A stretch of 64,000 nt of DNA, taken from positions 62,310 through 126,309 of the forward strand of contig JANLFP010000006.1 in NCBI GenBank assembly GCA_024655905.1, in the 5' to 3' direction. A model generated the notes under the pieces. The model made no database searches. It was given only the letters and a program-made list of their open reading frames with translations, and had not been told where the DNA came from. Shown here in pieces: positions 17,977 through 25,983 of the stretch (within the stretch, counting starts at the first letter, position 1; each line of letters opens with the position of its first letter). The position numbers and the translations under genes are program-made. The DNA is from Tepidanaerobacteraceae bacterium (GTDB lineage: Bacteria > Bacillota > Thermosediminibacteria > Thermosediminibacterales > Tepidanaerobacteraceae).

Positions 17977-18084
17977 CCGGACAGTAAACCAGGGCTTGTA
18001 GTCTTTTCCTTCTCCCTGCCCCCTGCCCTCCTGTATCCATTTATTTAATTTATTTTCATCCCTATCTGTTTTCCACTTAGCCAT
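17977..18084 (-). pseudogene. tnsA: tnsA transposase endonuclease, N-terminal remnant
   Basis: From the ATG at 18084 (ribosome binding site CGGGAGGCG) the frame reads MAKWKTDRDENKLNKWIQEG then RGQGEGKDYKPWFTVR and meets the end of element A. The EGRGQGxGKDYxPWxTV pattern is the N-terminal hallmark of TnsA, the Tn7 subunit that cuts the 5' ends of the transposon (about 270 residues when whole). Only some 36 codons remain, before the catalytic core. The frame then runs for a few codons into the transposon end and stops. No tnsB, tnsC or tniQ/tnsD is present in the window. Confidence 0.85.
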
Positions 18085-18231
18085 ACAAACGCCTCCCGAG
18101 TTAGAAATTAAGTACAAAGGATTATGGAACAAGGGGAATGATATGGTAATGTAATTCATCCACCACTTCCTTAAGTCCCTTATCCCTTGCCTCTAAAACC
18201 TTTTTTTAATAAAACTCTTATCCCTTTTCCG

Positions 18232-18589
18232 TTATTCGTCTGTTCCCTGAAAAACCACATTGTAGCAGCAATACAAAAACAGATAGTATAATTCTGCTTC
18301 TTTTAATCCACCAATGTTAAATAATCAACTTCATCTATAATTTGCACCTTCGAATAATGTTTTAAATCATTTATGTAACTTTTTCTATTTTCGCTATCAC
18401 AACACAAACCTCAGTCAAAACCCATTGGGGGATAAGAATCATATCATACTGGCTAAATATCTTTTCAGGGCTGATGCTCTTGCGTACCCACGTTAAAAAT
18501 TCTACAGAATTATTATCCAAGATGCATACCTTGAGAGACTTGCCCGTGGAAAGGTATTTTTTTAAGTCATTTATGCCTTCTCCTTTCAT
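18232..18589 (-). pseudogene. PIN-like toxin gene, degraded
   Basis: From 18589 the frame gives about 72 residues (LKVCILDNNSVEFLTWVRKSI, MILIPQWVLTEVC) and then stops. Two frame changes restore the rest: CDSENRKSYINDLKHYSK, VQIIDEVDYLTLV, then GLKEAELYYLFLYCCYN. The early Asp after a hydrophobic strand and the later LTEV Glu resemble the acidic residues of PIN-like nuclease toxins. It overlaps the stop of the upstream peptidase gene by 4 bp (ATGA), so the two were a coupled pair. At least two frameshifts mean it is dead. Confidence 0.55.
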
Positions 18590-19245
18590 TTGGCAAGCCC
18601 CTCCACTTCTTTTTTGATTGTATTCTTTAACGTAAGTAAAAATTGATAGTTGTCTTTATGATGAGAAACATCTTGATTTTCTTTCATAGCGTTTTGTATT
18701 TTTTTCTCTAATCCTCCCAAACTTACAATATAGGAGGGTTTTACTAACTCTGCATCCAATTCCAAATCTATAAATTTTTGCACTAAGTTCTCAGGTTTAT
18801 TATCAAAATGCTCAAGAATTTTTTCTTTTAAATCCAAATCATTATATTTTGTAACGGCTTCTTCAAACAGTTCTATCAGTACTGCCTTATATGGTGCCTT
18901 ATATACATCCATGCATTTTATGACTCTGTCAATAAAATCTTCATCATCTAATGAATAGTAGTAGTCGTACACATTGCCAAAAATCATTTTTGCAGCAAAA
19001 TAATCTGCTCTTCTTTCATTTAAATCCATATCAACGGCAATATTATGGGTCTCATCCATTAAATTGAGGTCATAGAACAAATGATATATTTCATGCCATG
19101 CAACAAAATATTGATAGACACGGGGCTGGGCTGTATTGATAACTGGTATTTTAATACTTCCCTTTGTAATAATAGCCCCGCCCCAATACTCATCATTACG
19201 GGATTTGTTGGAAGATGGAATTATGGCACAGCTCACCAAATACAC
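18586..19245 (-). CDS. ImmA/IrrE-type metallopeptidase-like protein, N-terminally truncated
   Basis: 219 residues from a GTG at 19245, with the zinc-peptidase motif HExxH (FVAWHEIYHLFYDLN) and a downstream NERRADYFAAKMIF segment that supplies the third ligand, as in ImmA/IrrE (COG2856) proteins that cleave or regulate partner repressors. An in-frame stop lies four codons before the GTG, and no XRE-type helix-turn-helix partner is found upstream, so the original N-terminus is probably lost. It is coupled to the PIN-like remnant, as in toxin-antitoxin or abortive-defence modules. Likely inactive as a system. Confidence 0.6.
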   Translation of the reverse strand: MYLVSCAIIPSSNKSRNDEYWGGAIITKGSIKIPVINTAQPRVYQYFVAWHEIYHLFYDLNLMDETHNIAVDMDLNERRADYFAAKMIFGNVYDYYYSLDDEDFIDRVIKCMDVYKAPYKAVLIELFEEAVTKYNDLDLKEKILEHFDNKPENLVQKFIDLELDAELVKPSYIVSLGGLEKKIQNAMKENQDVSHHKDNYQFLLTLKNTIKKEVEGLAK

Positions 19246-19330
19246 AGTAAAGCCTTAAGGATCTTCAAAATATTAGGATCTGGCTCTAGTGAATAAAATA
19301 TTCTTACAACCTGCAATATCTCTGCTTCTA

Positions 19331-19491
19331 ACAAAATATCTCCAAGAGCCGTTTTCTTCTCGGAGGCATTGGACTTTTTTTAAATTGGTATGCGTCAGGC
19401 AAAAAGATTCCATTTGAAGTGATGGCAATTACTTTACAAAAAATTATGGCGATAAAGGATGATATCATTAAAATAGATTTTAGAGATTAAG
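19331..19491 (+). pseudogene. Unidentified C-terminal gene remnant
   Basis: A plus-strand frame ending at the TAA at 19489-19491 encodes GLFLNWYASGKKIPFEVMAI then TLQKIMAIKDDIIKIDFRD. It looks like the natural C-terminus of a protein but has no start and is closed by an upstream stop near 19331. I do not recognise the family. It is the only content of the gap 19246-19552. Confidence 0.3.
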
Positions 19492-19552
19492 TGCAAATCA
19501 TGATGCTTTGAGATTATACTTCAAAAACAAAGTGTTTACTGACATGCTTCTG

Positions 19553-20806
19553 CTATACCCTTATTCCCTCAAAAGGTATACTGCCCATGGGTGTTTTCAG
19601 ATTGCATAGAATTTTATCGCCATCTAATTTGCCGTTAACATGCACCTTTGCTTTTCCTATCGGCGTTTTCATTATATATTGGAAAGCAAATCCGTCGACC
19701 GTCGCTCTTCCGTTTTCAATTTCAAACGAGTTTCCAAGTGCGGATACGGTTCCGGTGAGTACGGTGTCTTTTACATGGAAAGAAAAGACCACTTCTTGAT
19801 CGCCCATCGGGGTTTTTATTGTGGCTTTGTAGGTACCTTCTAACGATTTGTCCAAAACCCCTGTACTTTGCTCGTGTGCTGTTGTGTCTGTACTGTTTTC
19901 ATCGTCAGTATCTATATCAAATTTTTCGTTTTTCAAAGTTTGACCGCCATCAACGGTGATATTGACACCGCTGATATAGGAAGCCATATCAGATGCCAGA
20001 AACAGCACGGCATTGGCGATATCATCTGGATAGCCGGGGCGGCCAAGCGGTGTTATTTTCGATAGCATTTTGGCAAAGTCATTGTTCTTCAGAGCGCTAT
20101 CTATCTTCTTCATTGTCTCAGATACATTGGAGCCTAAGGTATGTTCAACCAAATTTCCGTTGCTTAACGCAGCGATGCGTTCGGCTGTCATAGTGGCTCC
20201 CGGTGTTACCGCATTTACTAAGATGTGATATTTGGCAAGCTCTTGCGCCATAGCCTGAGTGATATACCATAGGCTGGCTTTGGCTGCACCATAGGCAATC
20301 AATGGCGAAGCAATTTGAAATGCAGCCGTGGACAATATGTTAATGATGCGACCACCGTGACCGGCAGCTATCATCGCTTCTGCAGCGAACTTGGCAAAGA
20401 AAAATGCGCCTTTGGTATCGACGTCAAACGTCTCATCCCAAATTTCTTCGGTCATATCCATTGCCGTACTTCCCGGAAACACTGCAGCATTATTTACCAA
20501 AATGTCAATATGCCCGAACTTTTCCACTGCAAGATTGATTACCTTTTTGGAATCCTCAATATGGCTGGAATCTGCCTGAACCCCAAACACCTTTCCGCCT
20601 GCGGCGGTGAGCTTTTCTTCAACACGCTTCAATGCGTCAAGACCTCTACCGGTAAACACAACTGTGGCCCCTGCCTCCACAAAGCGTCTTACGATTTCCT
20701 CGCCAATCCCTCTGGTGCCGCCGGTCACCACGGCACATTTACCCTCCAATGACAACAGGTGTTCCAAAGGCTTAGGCTCAGGAATAGAAAATGATGATTG
20801 ACTCAT
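19553..20806 (-). CDS. SDR-family oxidoreductase fused to a C-terminal KTPMG-repeat domain
   Basis: 417 residues. Residues 1-295 are a complete classical SDR: NAD(P) motif TGGTRGIGEEIVRRF, NNAA strand, AYGAAKAS active-site Tyr/Lys, VNAVTPGAT, and the C-terminal FLASDMASYISGVNITVDGG. After an acidic, Thr/Ser-rich linker (residues about 297-322) comes a beta-rich domain of about 95 residues with three spaced copies of KTP(M/I)G (GTYKATIKTPMGDQEVVFSF; FQYIMKTPIGKAKVHVNGKL; LCNLKTPMGSIPFEG). This second domain resembles small ligand- or lipid-type beta domains found alone in other proteins, but I cannot name its function. The gene is intact among decayed neighbours in the island. Confidence 0.85.
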   Translation of the reverse strand: MSQSSFSIPEPKPLEHLLSLEGKCAVVTGGTRGIGEEIVRRFVEAGATVVFTGRGLDALKRVEEKLTAAGGKVFGVQADSSHIEDSKKVINLAVEKFGHIDILVNNAAVFPGSTAMDMTEEIWDETFDVDTKGAFFFAKFAAEAMIAAGHGGRIINILSTAAFQIASPLIAYGAAKASLWYITQAMAQELAKYHILVNAVTPGATMTAERIAALSNGNLVEHTLGSNVSETMKKIDSALKNNDFAKMLSKITPLGRPGYPDDIANAVLFLASDMASYISGVNITVDGGQTLKNEKFDIDTDDENSTDTTAHEQSTGVLDKSLEGTYKATIKTPMGDQEVVFSFHVKDTVLTGTVSALGNSFEIENGRATVDGFAFQYIMKTPIGKAKVHVNGKLDGDKILCNLKTPMGSIPFEGIRV

Positions 20807-20839
20807 TGTAAAATTCTCCTTTCGTTTATTAACAGCTTT

Positions 20840-21126
20840 TAAAAGATACTATATTGATTCAAGTATGCCTAGCACCATGCTGGTTGCAGACAGCCATATA
20901 ATTTGTGAAAAAAGCAACGGTACGACTCCAACGTACAAAGTCAATAAGAATAAGGCAAAATGCCCGATACCTTCAAATCACTTCTTTTGCGGAGACGCCA
21001 AGGTTCACTGCATTTAATTCATTAAATCCAAATAGCTTTTCTTCCCATTCATGAGCGGCAATAGCAATGAACATGAAACAAATCTGTTTTGAGTTCTACA
21101 GTCCTGTTGTACCATTCATAATGACG
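20840..21126 (-). pseudogene. HXXEE-domain membrane protein, decayed copy
   Basis: Reading the minus strand, fragments FIAIAAHEWEEKLFGFNELN and, after a frame change, FALFLLTLYVGVVPLLF and SQIIWLSATSMVLGILESI can be assembled. The HEWEE motif matches the HXXEE family of small membrane proteins, and the following hydrophobic segments fit its helices. No open frame joins them. It is next to a second frameshifted HXXEE gene (21133-21845), so this may be a tandem paralogue. Confidence 0.5.
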
Positions 21127-21132
21127 TAACAG

Positions 21133-21845
21133 TTATTGATTTATTTTTTCGAAATCAATAGTTTCATTAAATCTTTTACCAGTAAAATAATATAGTCCTA
21201 TAGTAACAATTGCTGCTCCAGCCATCCAAATCGCTTGCATGGCATTCCCGAATGCACCGCTGTTTGCAAACCTTTGATCCACAAGAATTAATGCCATATA
21301 GAGTATTCCAATACCCAAGTTGGTAAATAAAATTTTCCAAGGATGCTTATTTTTAATAAAGCATACATATATCACCCAAAGACCAACTGGTATCATAAGG
21401 AACAGCCCTGTTCCAAAGCCCGGACCATACGCATGGTCTTTGATTACACCAATTGTATGTGATATTCCATTAGCAATATAAAAATCCCTATCGCTGATGA
21501 AAGCGATTTATATTTTCTTGCAAGAATAGCAACTATAGGACCTGCAATCCATACAAAACCTATATTTACACCAAGAAAAAATCCATCTTGGAGATTCTTT
21601 ATACCCATTTGTCTGCAAAGTTCCGGAAATGCATACTGCTTACCAGTAAAGTCTATCCCGTACTCTTCTAAATTATGCAAGAAGTGTAGGGAGGCCGCAA
21701 ACCATGCAAGCCATGCTGGGTCCAGCCATCTTACAACCTTTTGATCAAGTCTAAAAACATCTGTAAAAAACGCAAATATTAAAAGCACAATTCCAGCGCC
21801 TAAACCGATCCATGGCCACACATAATACAACAAACTATGTTCCAT
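21133..21845 (-). pseudogene. HXXEE-domain membrane protein, frameshifted
   Basis: The start is the ATG at 21845, with GGAGGG upstream. The N-terminal part has a membrane helix (WPWIGLGAGIVLLIFAFF) and the motif HNLEE (FAASLHFLHNLEEYG). The frame breaks near 21465-21490. In the next frame the protein continues ANGISHTIGVIKDHAYGPGF with GTGLFLMIPVGLWVIYVCF and further helices to 21133, which matches the family's second half (a His followed by YxPG). Total about 235 residues, a normal length. Function of the family is unknown. Confidence 0.7.
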
Positions 21846-21957
21846 ATCGAAACCCTCCAATCATTTATTTAGACATATTTTTTATAACCTTGCCGAATCG
21901 TTAGGGTGCAAGGTTTTTCCTGTTCTAAAGTCGCTTTATTTAATGTTTGACTTTAAT

Positions 21958-22766
21958 CTAAAAATCCATTTTGATAACCACTTTACCTTGAGGATGCTCA
22001 TTTACTACGTAGGTTACAGCTTCTTTAATATCTTTTGCCGCATACACCTTGTCAATTAACGGTTTGATGTTTCCTAACTCTGCTGCTTGTGTAAGGCATT
22101 GTAGGCTCTCACTTTTGTTTACAAAGAAATACGTAGATCCCCACATCATTTTACCGCTTCCTATAGCATAGATTGGCCCCAGCATAAATCCCTTCATAAA
22201 TTGAATCATATTGCCAACCGCGATATATCTTCCGCCTTTTTTAACACCTTCTTATATTTCCAAAGCGGATTATTCCCGTTGATTCCGAACACTACATCGT
22301 AAGATTTTCCCGAATTTGAAAAGTCCTCTTTTTTGTAGTCGATTACTTCATCAGCGCCAAATCTGCGGCAAATGTCTAGATTTCTTGTGCTACATACACC
22401 CGTCACTTTTGCGCCGCGCATTTTTGCAAGCTGAACTACGTACTGACCAACTCCACCCGAGGCTCCATATACAAGTACGTTCTGATTCTTAGTGACTTTT
22501 GCGAGATTTACGGCACCATATGCAGATATTCCTGATAAACACATCGTTGCAGCTTCTTCAAATGTCAGAATAGATAGTTTTATCGCAGTTACATTTACAC
22601 TTGCACACACATATTCTACCCAACCACCATGATATCCGGCGGTAATCGCCATGACTTCATCGCCAGGCTTAAACTTCTTCACGTTTTTCCCTACTGCTTC
22701 TACGACACCGGACACTTCCATCCCTGCCGCCTTGTTGATCTTCGGCATAACAGTCAAATCCATCAT
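21958..22766 (-). pseudogene. Zinc-type/quinone oxidoreductase (MDR family), frameshifted
   Basis: A medium-chain dehydrogenase/reductase cut in two. The first part has GMEVSGVVEAVGKNVKKFKP, the GDEV turn, and the NAD(P) site VLVYGASGGVGQYVVQLAKM. It leaves frame in a six-base homopolymer at 22237-22242; one extra base gives KKGGRYIAVGNMIQFMKGFM and the normal C-terminus ending HPQGKVVIKMDF. The N-terminal catalytic domain is also incomplete: upstream codons to about 22840 can be read only in a broken frame. Full-length relatives are about 310-330 residues. Confidence 0.8.
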
Positions 22767-22941
22767 TAGTGTAAGAAATCCGACTTTCCCTTTCTCTGCT
22801 TTGTCAACAAAATTGCCATAATCAACTTGTGTAAAACAAACAATAATTTTCCATTAACGCCGGCCAAATTGGCCTCTTTTTTTTTGGCATCCTGAATATA
22901 TGAATACAAGAACGGCAATCATTCAAGCCTTTTGGGCATTA

Positions 22942-23277
22942 CTAAAAGAAAAGGGCTTTTCTCAACGCCTGGGCATATCCTGCACATTCACTTTCTCCCG
23001 GACCGATTACCTTCTTCTTATCTTCGATGATGTCTCTAGCAAGTATGTTTATAGATATGTCTTTCTTCCTATCTACAATCTTAAATATACTCCCGTCCTT
23101 ACGAATTGCTTCGTTAATCACACCATAATATCTTCCTGCATTTTTCTTTATTTCTATATCATATACAAATTGAGGAATGATGATTTCTTTAAACAAAAGT
23201 TCTAGAATATCCAATCTGTTAACCCTGGCTAAATTAATCAGGATATCAGCATCAGATATGGCTCCTGTATATCTCAT
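22942..23277 (-). pseudogene. PIN-domain toxin, C-terminally truncated
   Basis: About 111 residues from the ATG at 23277, one base after the TAA of the upstream gene. The start MRYTGAISDADILINLARVN has the first PIN Asp (SDADILI), and GPGESECAGYAQAL gives the central GExE/A motif of PIN ribonucleases. The protein then stops at ALRKALFF, before the strand with the last acidic residue (normally LLTDD-like), so the active site is incomplete. With the upstream gene it forms a toxin-antitoxin-like pair of the DUF3368 kind. Confidence 0.65.
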
Positions 23278-23278
23278 G

Positions 23279-23557
23279 TTAATAGTCCTCTTCCTGGGGA
23301 TACTCATATCCGAATTGTTCAGGAGCCAGTCCGATAAATTCAAGGCTGTTTTTCATATTCTTGTATGAGATATTCCCTCTTTCGTAGTTGGTTTTTATAA
23401 ACTCAATATATTCTTTTGGCACATATGTTTCTTTTGATGGAGTTATCAAGTCTATACTGTAGCCTTCTCTTATGGTTAAAGATTGGAGTTGTTCCGTACA
23501 TGACTTTTTTATTTTTAACACGAGTTTTTTTGGGTTATACAACAATTGTATACACAT
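23279..23557 (-). CDS. Putative antitoxin whose N-terminus is encoded by a transposon end
   Basis: 92 residues; no family recognised. Residues about 30-92 (SLTIREGYSIDLITPSKETY, YKNMKNSLEFIGLAPEQFGY) look like a native small protein upstream of a PIN gene, hence the antitoxin call. The first 25-27 codons coincide with the Tn7-like end at 23498-23541 and the ATG lies in the neighbouring element, so this start was probably created, or the original one lost, by transposition. Translation is uncertain: no Shine-Dalgarno is obvious before the ATG at 23557. Confidence 0.45.
   Translation of the reverse strand: MCIQLLYNPKKLVLKIKKSCTEQLQSLTIREGYSIDLITPSKETYVPKEYIEFIKTNYERGNISYKNMKNSLEFIGLAPEQFGYEYPQEEDY
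23498..23541 (-). mobile_element. Tn7-like right end (element C)
   Basis: Read on the minus strand this begins TGTATAACCCAAAAAAACTC and carries two 20-bp-spaced sites of type AAAAAA(G/C)TC(G/A)TGT. It is nearly identical to the right end of the neighbouring element B (23901-23975) and points leftwards into the antitoxin and PIN genes. Between it and element B lie exactly five bases, ACAAT. I take it as the glmS-proximal end of an older insertion whose distal end I cannot locate. Confidence 0.7.
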
Positions 23558-23975
23558 AAAAAACTCATGTCAAACCTCCACCCCTTTCAACCCCTTGTCC
23601 CATCTATCCTTAACCCTATTTTTCTATTTCTTTCCAGATAAAAAAGTCATGTCAAAAATCACCCCTATTTCCTTGCTCCTATCTCCTACTTTTTTCCTAT
23701 TTTTAGCCTCATTTTAGATAAAAAAGTCGTGTCAAGAATAGGGAAAAGTTAAAAGGGAAAAGTTTTAATCAATATCTTTCATCAATACACAATTCAAACC
23801 CAATAAAATCAATACTTTTACCCTTATACCTTAACCCTTAATCCTACTCACCCTAAAACAAAAATCATGGTTCGAATAAGGTTTTCCACCCTATTTTCAC
23901 CATGACTTTTAACATGACTTTTTTATTTTTAACACGACTTTTTTATTTGTGACACGAGTTTTTTTGAATTATACA
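23547..23975. mobile_element. Gene-free Tn7-like miniature element at attTn7 (element B)
   Basis: Starts TGTATACAC at 23547 and ends TTATACA at 23975. Distal end: three direct repeats AAAAAA(C/G)TC(A/G)TGTCAA at about 23558, 23641 and 23721, 80 bp apart. glmS-proximal end: four inverted copies starting near 23901, 23912, 23932 and 23952, the last three 20 bp apart. This is the Tn7 left/right layout. The right boundary is 25 bp from the glmS stop codon, the standard Tn7 insertion point. ACAAT precedes the left end; the right side reads TTATACACAATC, which fits the same ACAAT duplication with one A lost or shared. No gene lies inside. Confidence 0.8.
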
Positions 23976-24000
23976 CAATCACTGCGCGCCTTGCTTTGCT
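23976..24000. other. Probable attTn7 insertion site downstream of glmS
   Basis: The 25 bases between the end of element B and the TAA of glmS. In Tn7, TnsD binds the conserved 3' end of the glmS coding sequence and insertion occurs about 25 bp beyond the stop codon with the right end next to glmS. Distance, orientation and end type all agree here. Confidence 0.7.
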
Positions 24001-25830
24001 TTACTCCACCGTGACGCTTTTGGCCAGATTCCTGGGTTTATCCACATCGCAGCCGCGGGCGACGGCGGCGTAATATGCCAGAAGCTGCATGGGTATCACC
24101 GTTAGGACCGGCGACAGGATGGGATGCGTTTTGGGGATGTAAATCACATCATCCACCGATTTTTTAATTTCCTCATTCCCATCGTTAGCTATGGCAATTA
24201 CATATCCTTCCCTGGCTTTGACCTCTTTAATGTTGCTCAGGGTTTTTTCAAAAAGATGTTCCTGGGTAACCGGAGCAATCACGGGAACGCCTTCCTCAAT
24301 CAGCGCCAGGGTGCCGTGTTTCAGTTCTCCTGCAGCATATGCCTCGGCATGGATATACGAAATCTCCTTGAGTTTCAGGGCGCCTTCCAGGGAAAGGGGG
24401 TAATCCAGCCCCCTGCCGATATAGAAGACGTCTTGATGCCCTGAAATCTTCTGGCCGATTGCTTTCAGCCTGTCTTCTGATTCAAGCAGGGTTTTTGCCT
24501 GGTCAGGAAGCTTTTTCATGGCTGCGATTATATCTTTAGCATCTTCATCCGGCATGGTTCCGAGAATGCGCGCGATATACAGCGCTATCATGTCCAGCGC
24601 TATGAGCTGGGTGCTGTATGCTTTGGTGGAAGCCACGGCTATTTCCGGCCCAGCCCAGGTGTAAATAATGTCGTCTGCCTCGCGGGAAACCGAGCTTCCC
24701 ACTACGTTTGTGACGGCAAGCACTCTTGCCCCCTGTTTTCTTGATTCCCTGAGCGCCGCCAGGGTATCCGCCGTTTCTCCCGACTGGCTTATTATGATGA
24801 CCAGCATATCCTTATCTATCATCGGGTTCCTATAACGAAATTCCGATGCTATATCCACTTCAACGGGAATCCGCGTCAATTTTTCAATGATGTATTTTCC
24901 CACCATTCCGGCATGGTAGGCGGTGCCGCATGCAACAATGAAAATCTTCTTTAGGTTTTGCAGGTAGTCCTTCCCCAGATGGACATCGTCGAGCCTAATC
25001 TCGCCTTTTTCCGGGAAGATTCTGCCTGCCATGGTATCTTTGAAGGCTCTTGGCTGCTCGTGAATTTCCTTCAGCATGAAATGGGGATAGCCGCCCCTTT
25101 CGGCCGCCACCGCATCCCATTTTACTTCGAAGACGGATTTTGCCACGGGAGTCCCTAAAAAGTCGTATACTTCAACGCTGTCTTTTGTAATCTTTACCAT
25201 TTCGCCGTCTTCCAAAATATATACTTTGCGGGTATGCTGAAGTATGGCCGGAATATCGGACGCGATGAAGTTCTCCCCTTCGCCGAGGCCTGCGATAAGC
25301 GGGCTGGATTTGCGGGCTGCCGCTATGGTGCCGGGCTCCCTCCTGGAGATGACTCCCAGGGCGAAAGAGCCTTCCAGCCTGCTTATGGTCTTCTTCAGAG
25401 CTTCCAAAAGGTCACCGTCATAAAAATGTTCAATCATATGGGGAATCACTTCTGTATCGGTTTCGGATTTGAAAACATGTCCTTTCGACTGCAGCCATTC
25501 CTTCAATTCCTGGTAATTTTCAATGATTCCGTTGTGAACCACCATAAAATCCCCGGTGCAATCAGTATGGGGATGGGCATTCACATCCGACGGCCTGCCG
25601 TGGGTCGCCCAACGGGTGTGCCCTATGCCCGCACAGCCTTCGGGATATGCTCCGCCAAGCTTTTCCTCCAGCACTTTTATCTTGCCTTCTGCTTTAATCA
25701 GATTGGTGTGCCTGCAGTTATGGATGGCTATGCCCGCCGAATCGTATCCTCTATATTCAAGCCTTTTAAGGCCGTCCAGCAAAATCGGAGCCGCCTGTCT
25801 GCCTCCTACGTAACCTACTATTCCGCACAT
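24001..25830 (-). CDS. glmS: Glutamine--fructose-6-phosphate aminotransferase (isomerizing)
   Basis: 609 residues; makes glucosamine 6-phosphate from fructose 6-phosphate and glutamine, the first step to UDP-GlcNAc. It starts MCGIVGYVGG, with Cys2 as the N-terminal glutaminase nucleophile, and has GHTRWATHG and the HNGIIENY loop. Two SIS domains follow (FIVACGTAYHAGMVGKYIIE with ISQSGETADT; IGRGLDYPLSLEGALKLKEISYIHAEAYAAGELKHG). The C-terminus DKPRNLAKSVTVE is the conserved tail whose codons serve as the TnsD target. It is preceded by a glmS ribozyme and the glmM gene. Confidence 0.98.
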   Translation of the reverse strand: MCGIVGYVGGRQAAPILLDGLKRLEYRGYDSAGIAIHNCRHTNLIKAEGKIKVLEEKLGGAYPEGCAGIGHTRWATHGRPSDVNAHPHTDCTGDFMVVHNGIIENYQELKEWLQSKGHVFKSETDTEVIPHMIEHFYDGDLLEALKKTISRLEGSFALGVISRREPGTIAAARKSSPLIAGLGEGENFIASDIPAILQHTRKVYILEDGEMVKITKDSVEVYDFLGTPVAKSVFEVKWDAVAAERGGYPHFMLKEIHEQPRAFKDTMAGRIFPEKGEIRLDDVHLGKDYLQNLKKIFIVACGTAYHAGMVGKYIIEKLTRIPVEVDIASEFRYRNPMIDKDMLVIIISQSGETADTLAALRESRKQGARVLAVTNVVGSSVSREADDIIYTWAGPEIAVASTKAYSTQLIALDMIALYIARILGTMPDEDAKDIIAAMKKLPDQAKTLLESEDRLKAIGQKISGHQDVFYIGRGLDYPLSLEGALKLKEISYIHAEAYAAGELKHGTLALIEEGVPVIAPVTQEHLFEKTLSNIKEVKAREGYVIAIANDGNEEIKKSVDDVIYIPKTHPILSPVLTVIPMQLLAYYAAVARGCDVDKPRNLAKSVTVE

Positions 25831-25983
25831 GGTTTTTCCTGCCTTTCTTAATTATATTTTCAAGGTTCGCCGCAATTTTGACAAAAAACTGCCCTCCGGT
25901 ATATGGCCGCCAAACGGCCTTTCTCGCAAATACCGGGTATGCAGCATTCAATATGCAATATCGAAAAGATGTCTCAAATCTGC

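Noticed and set aside
22900-23205. 101-codon plus-strand frame
   Set aside because: Antisense to the PIN-domain gene and without motifs.
25234-25851. 205-codon plus-strand frame
   Set aside because: Shadow of glmS.
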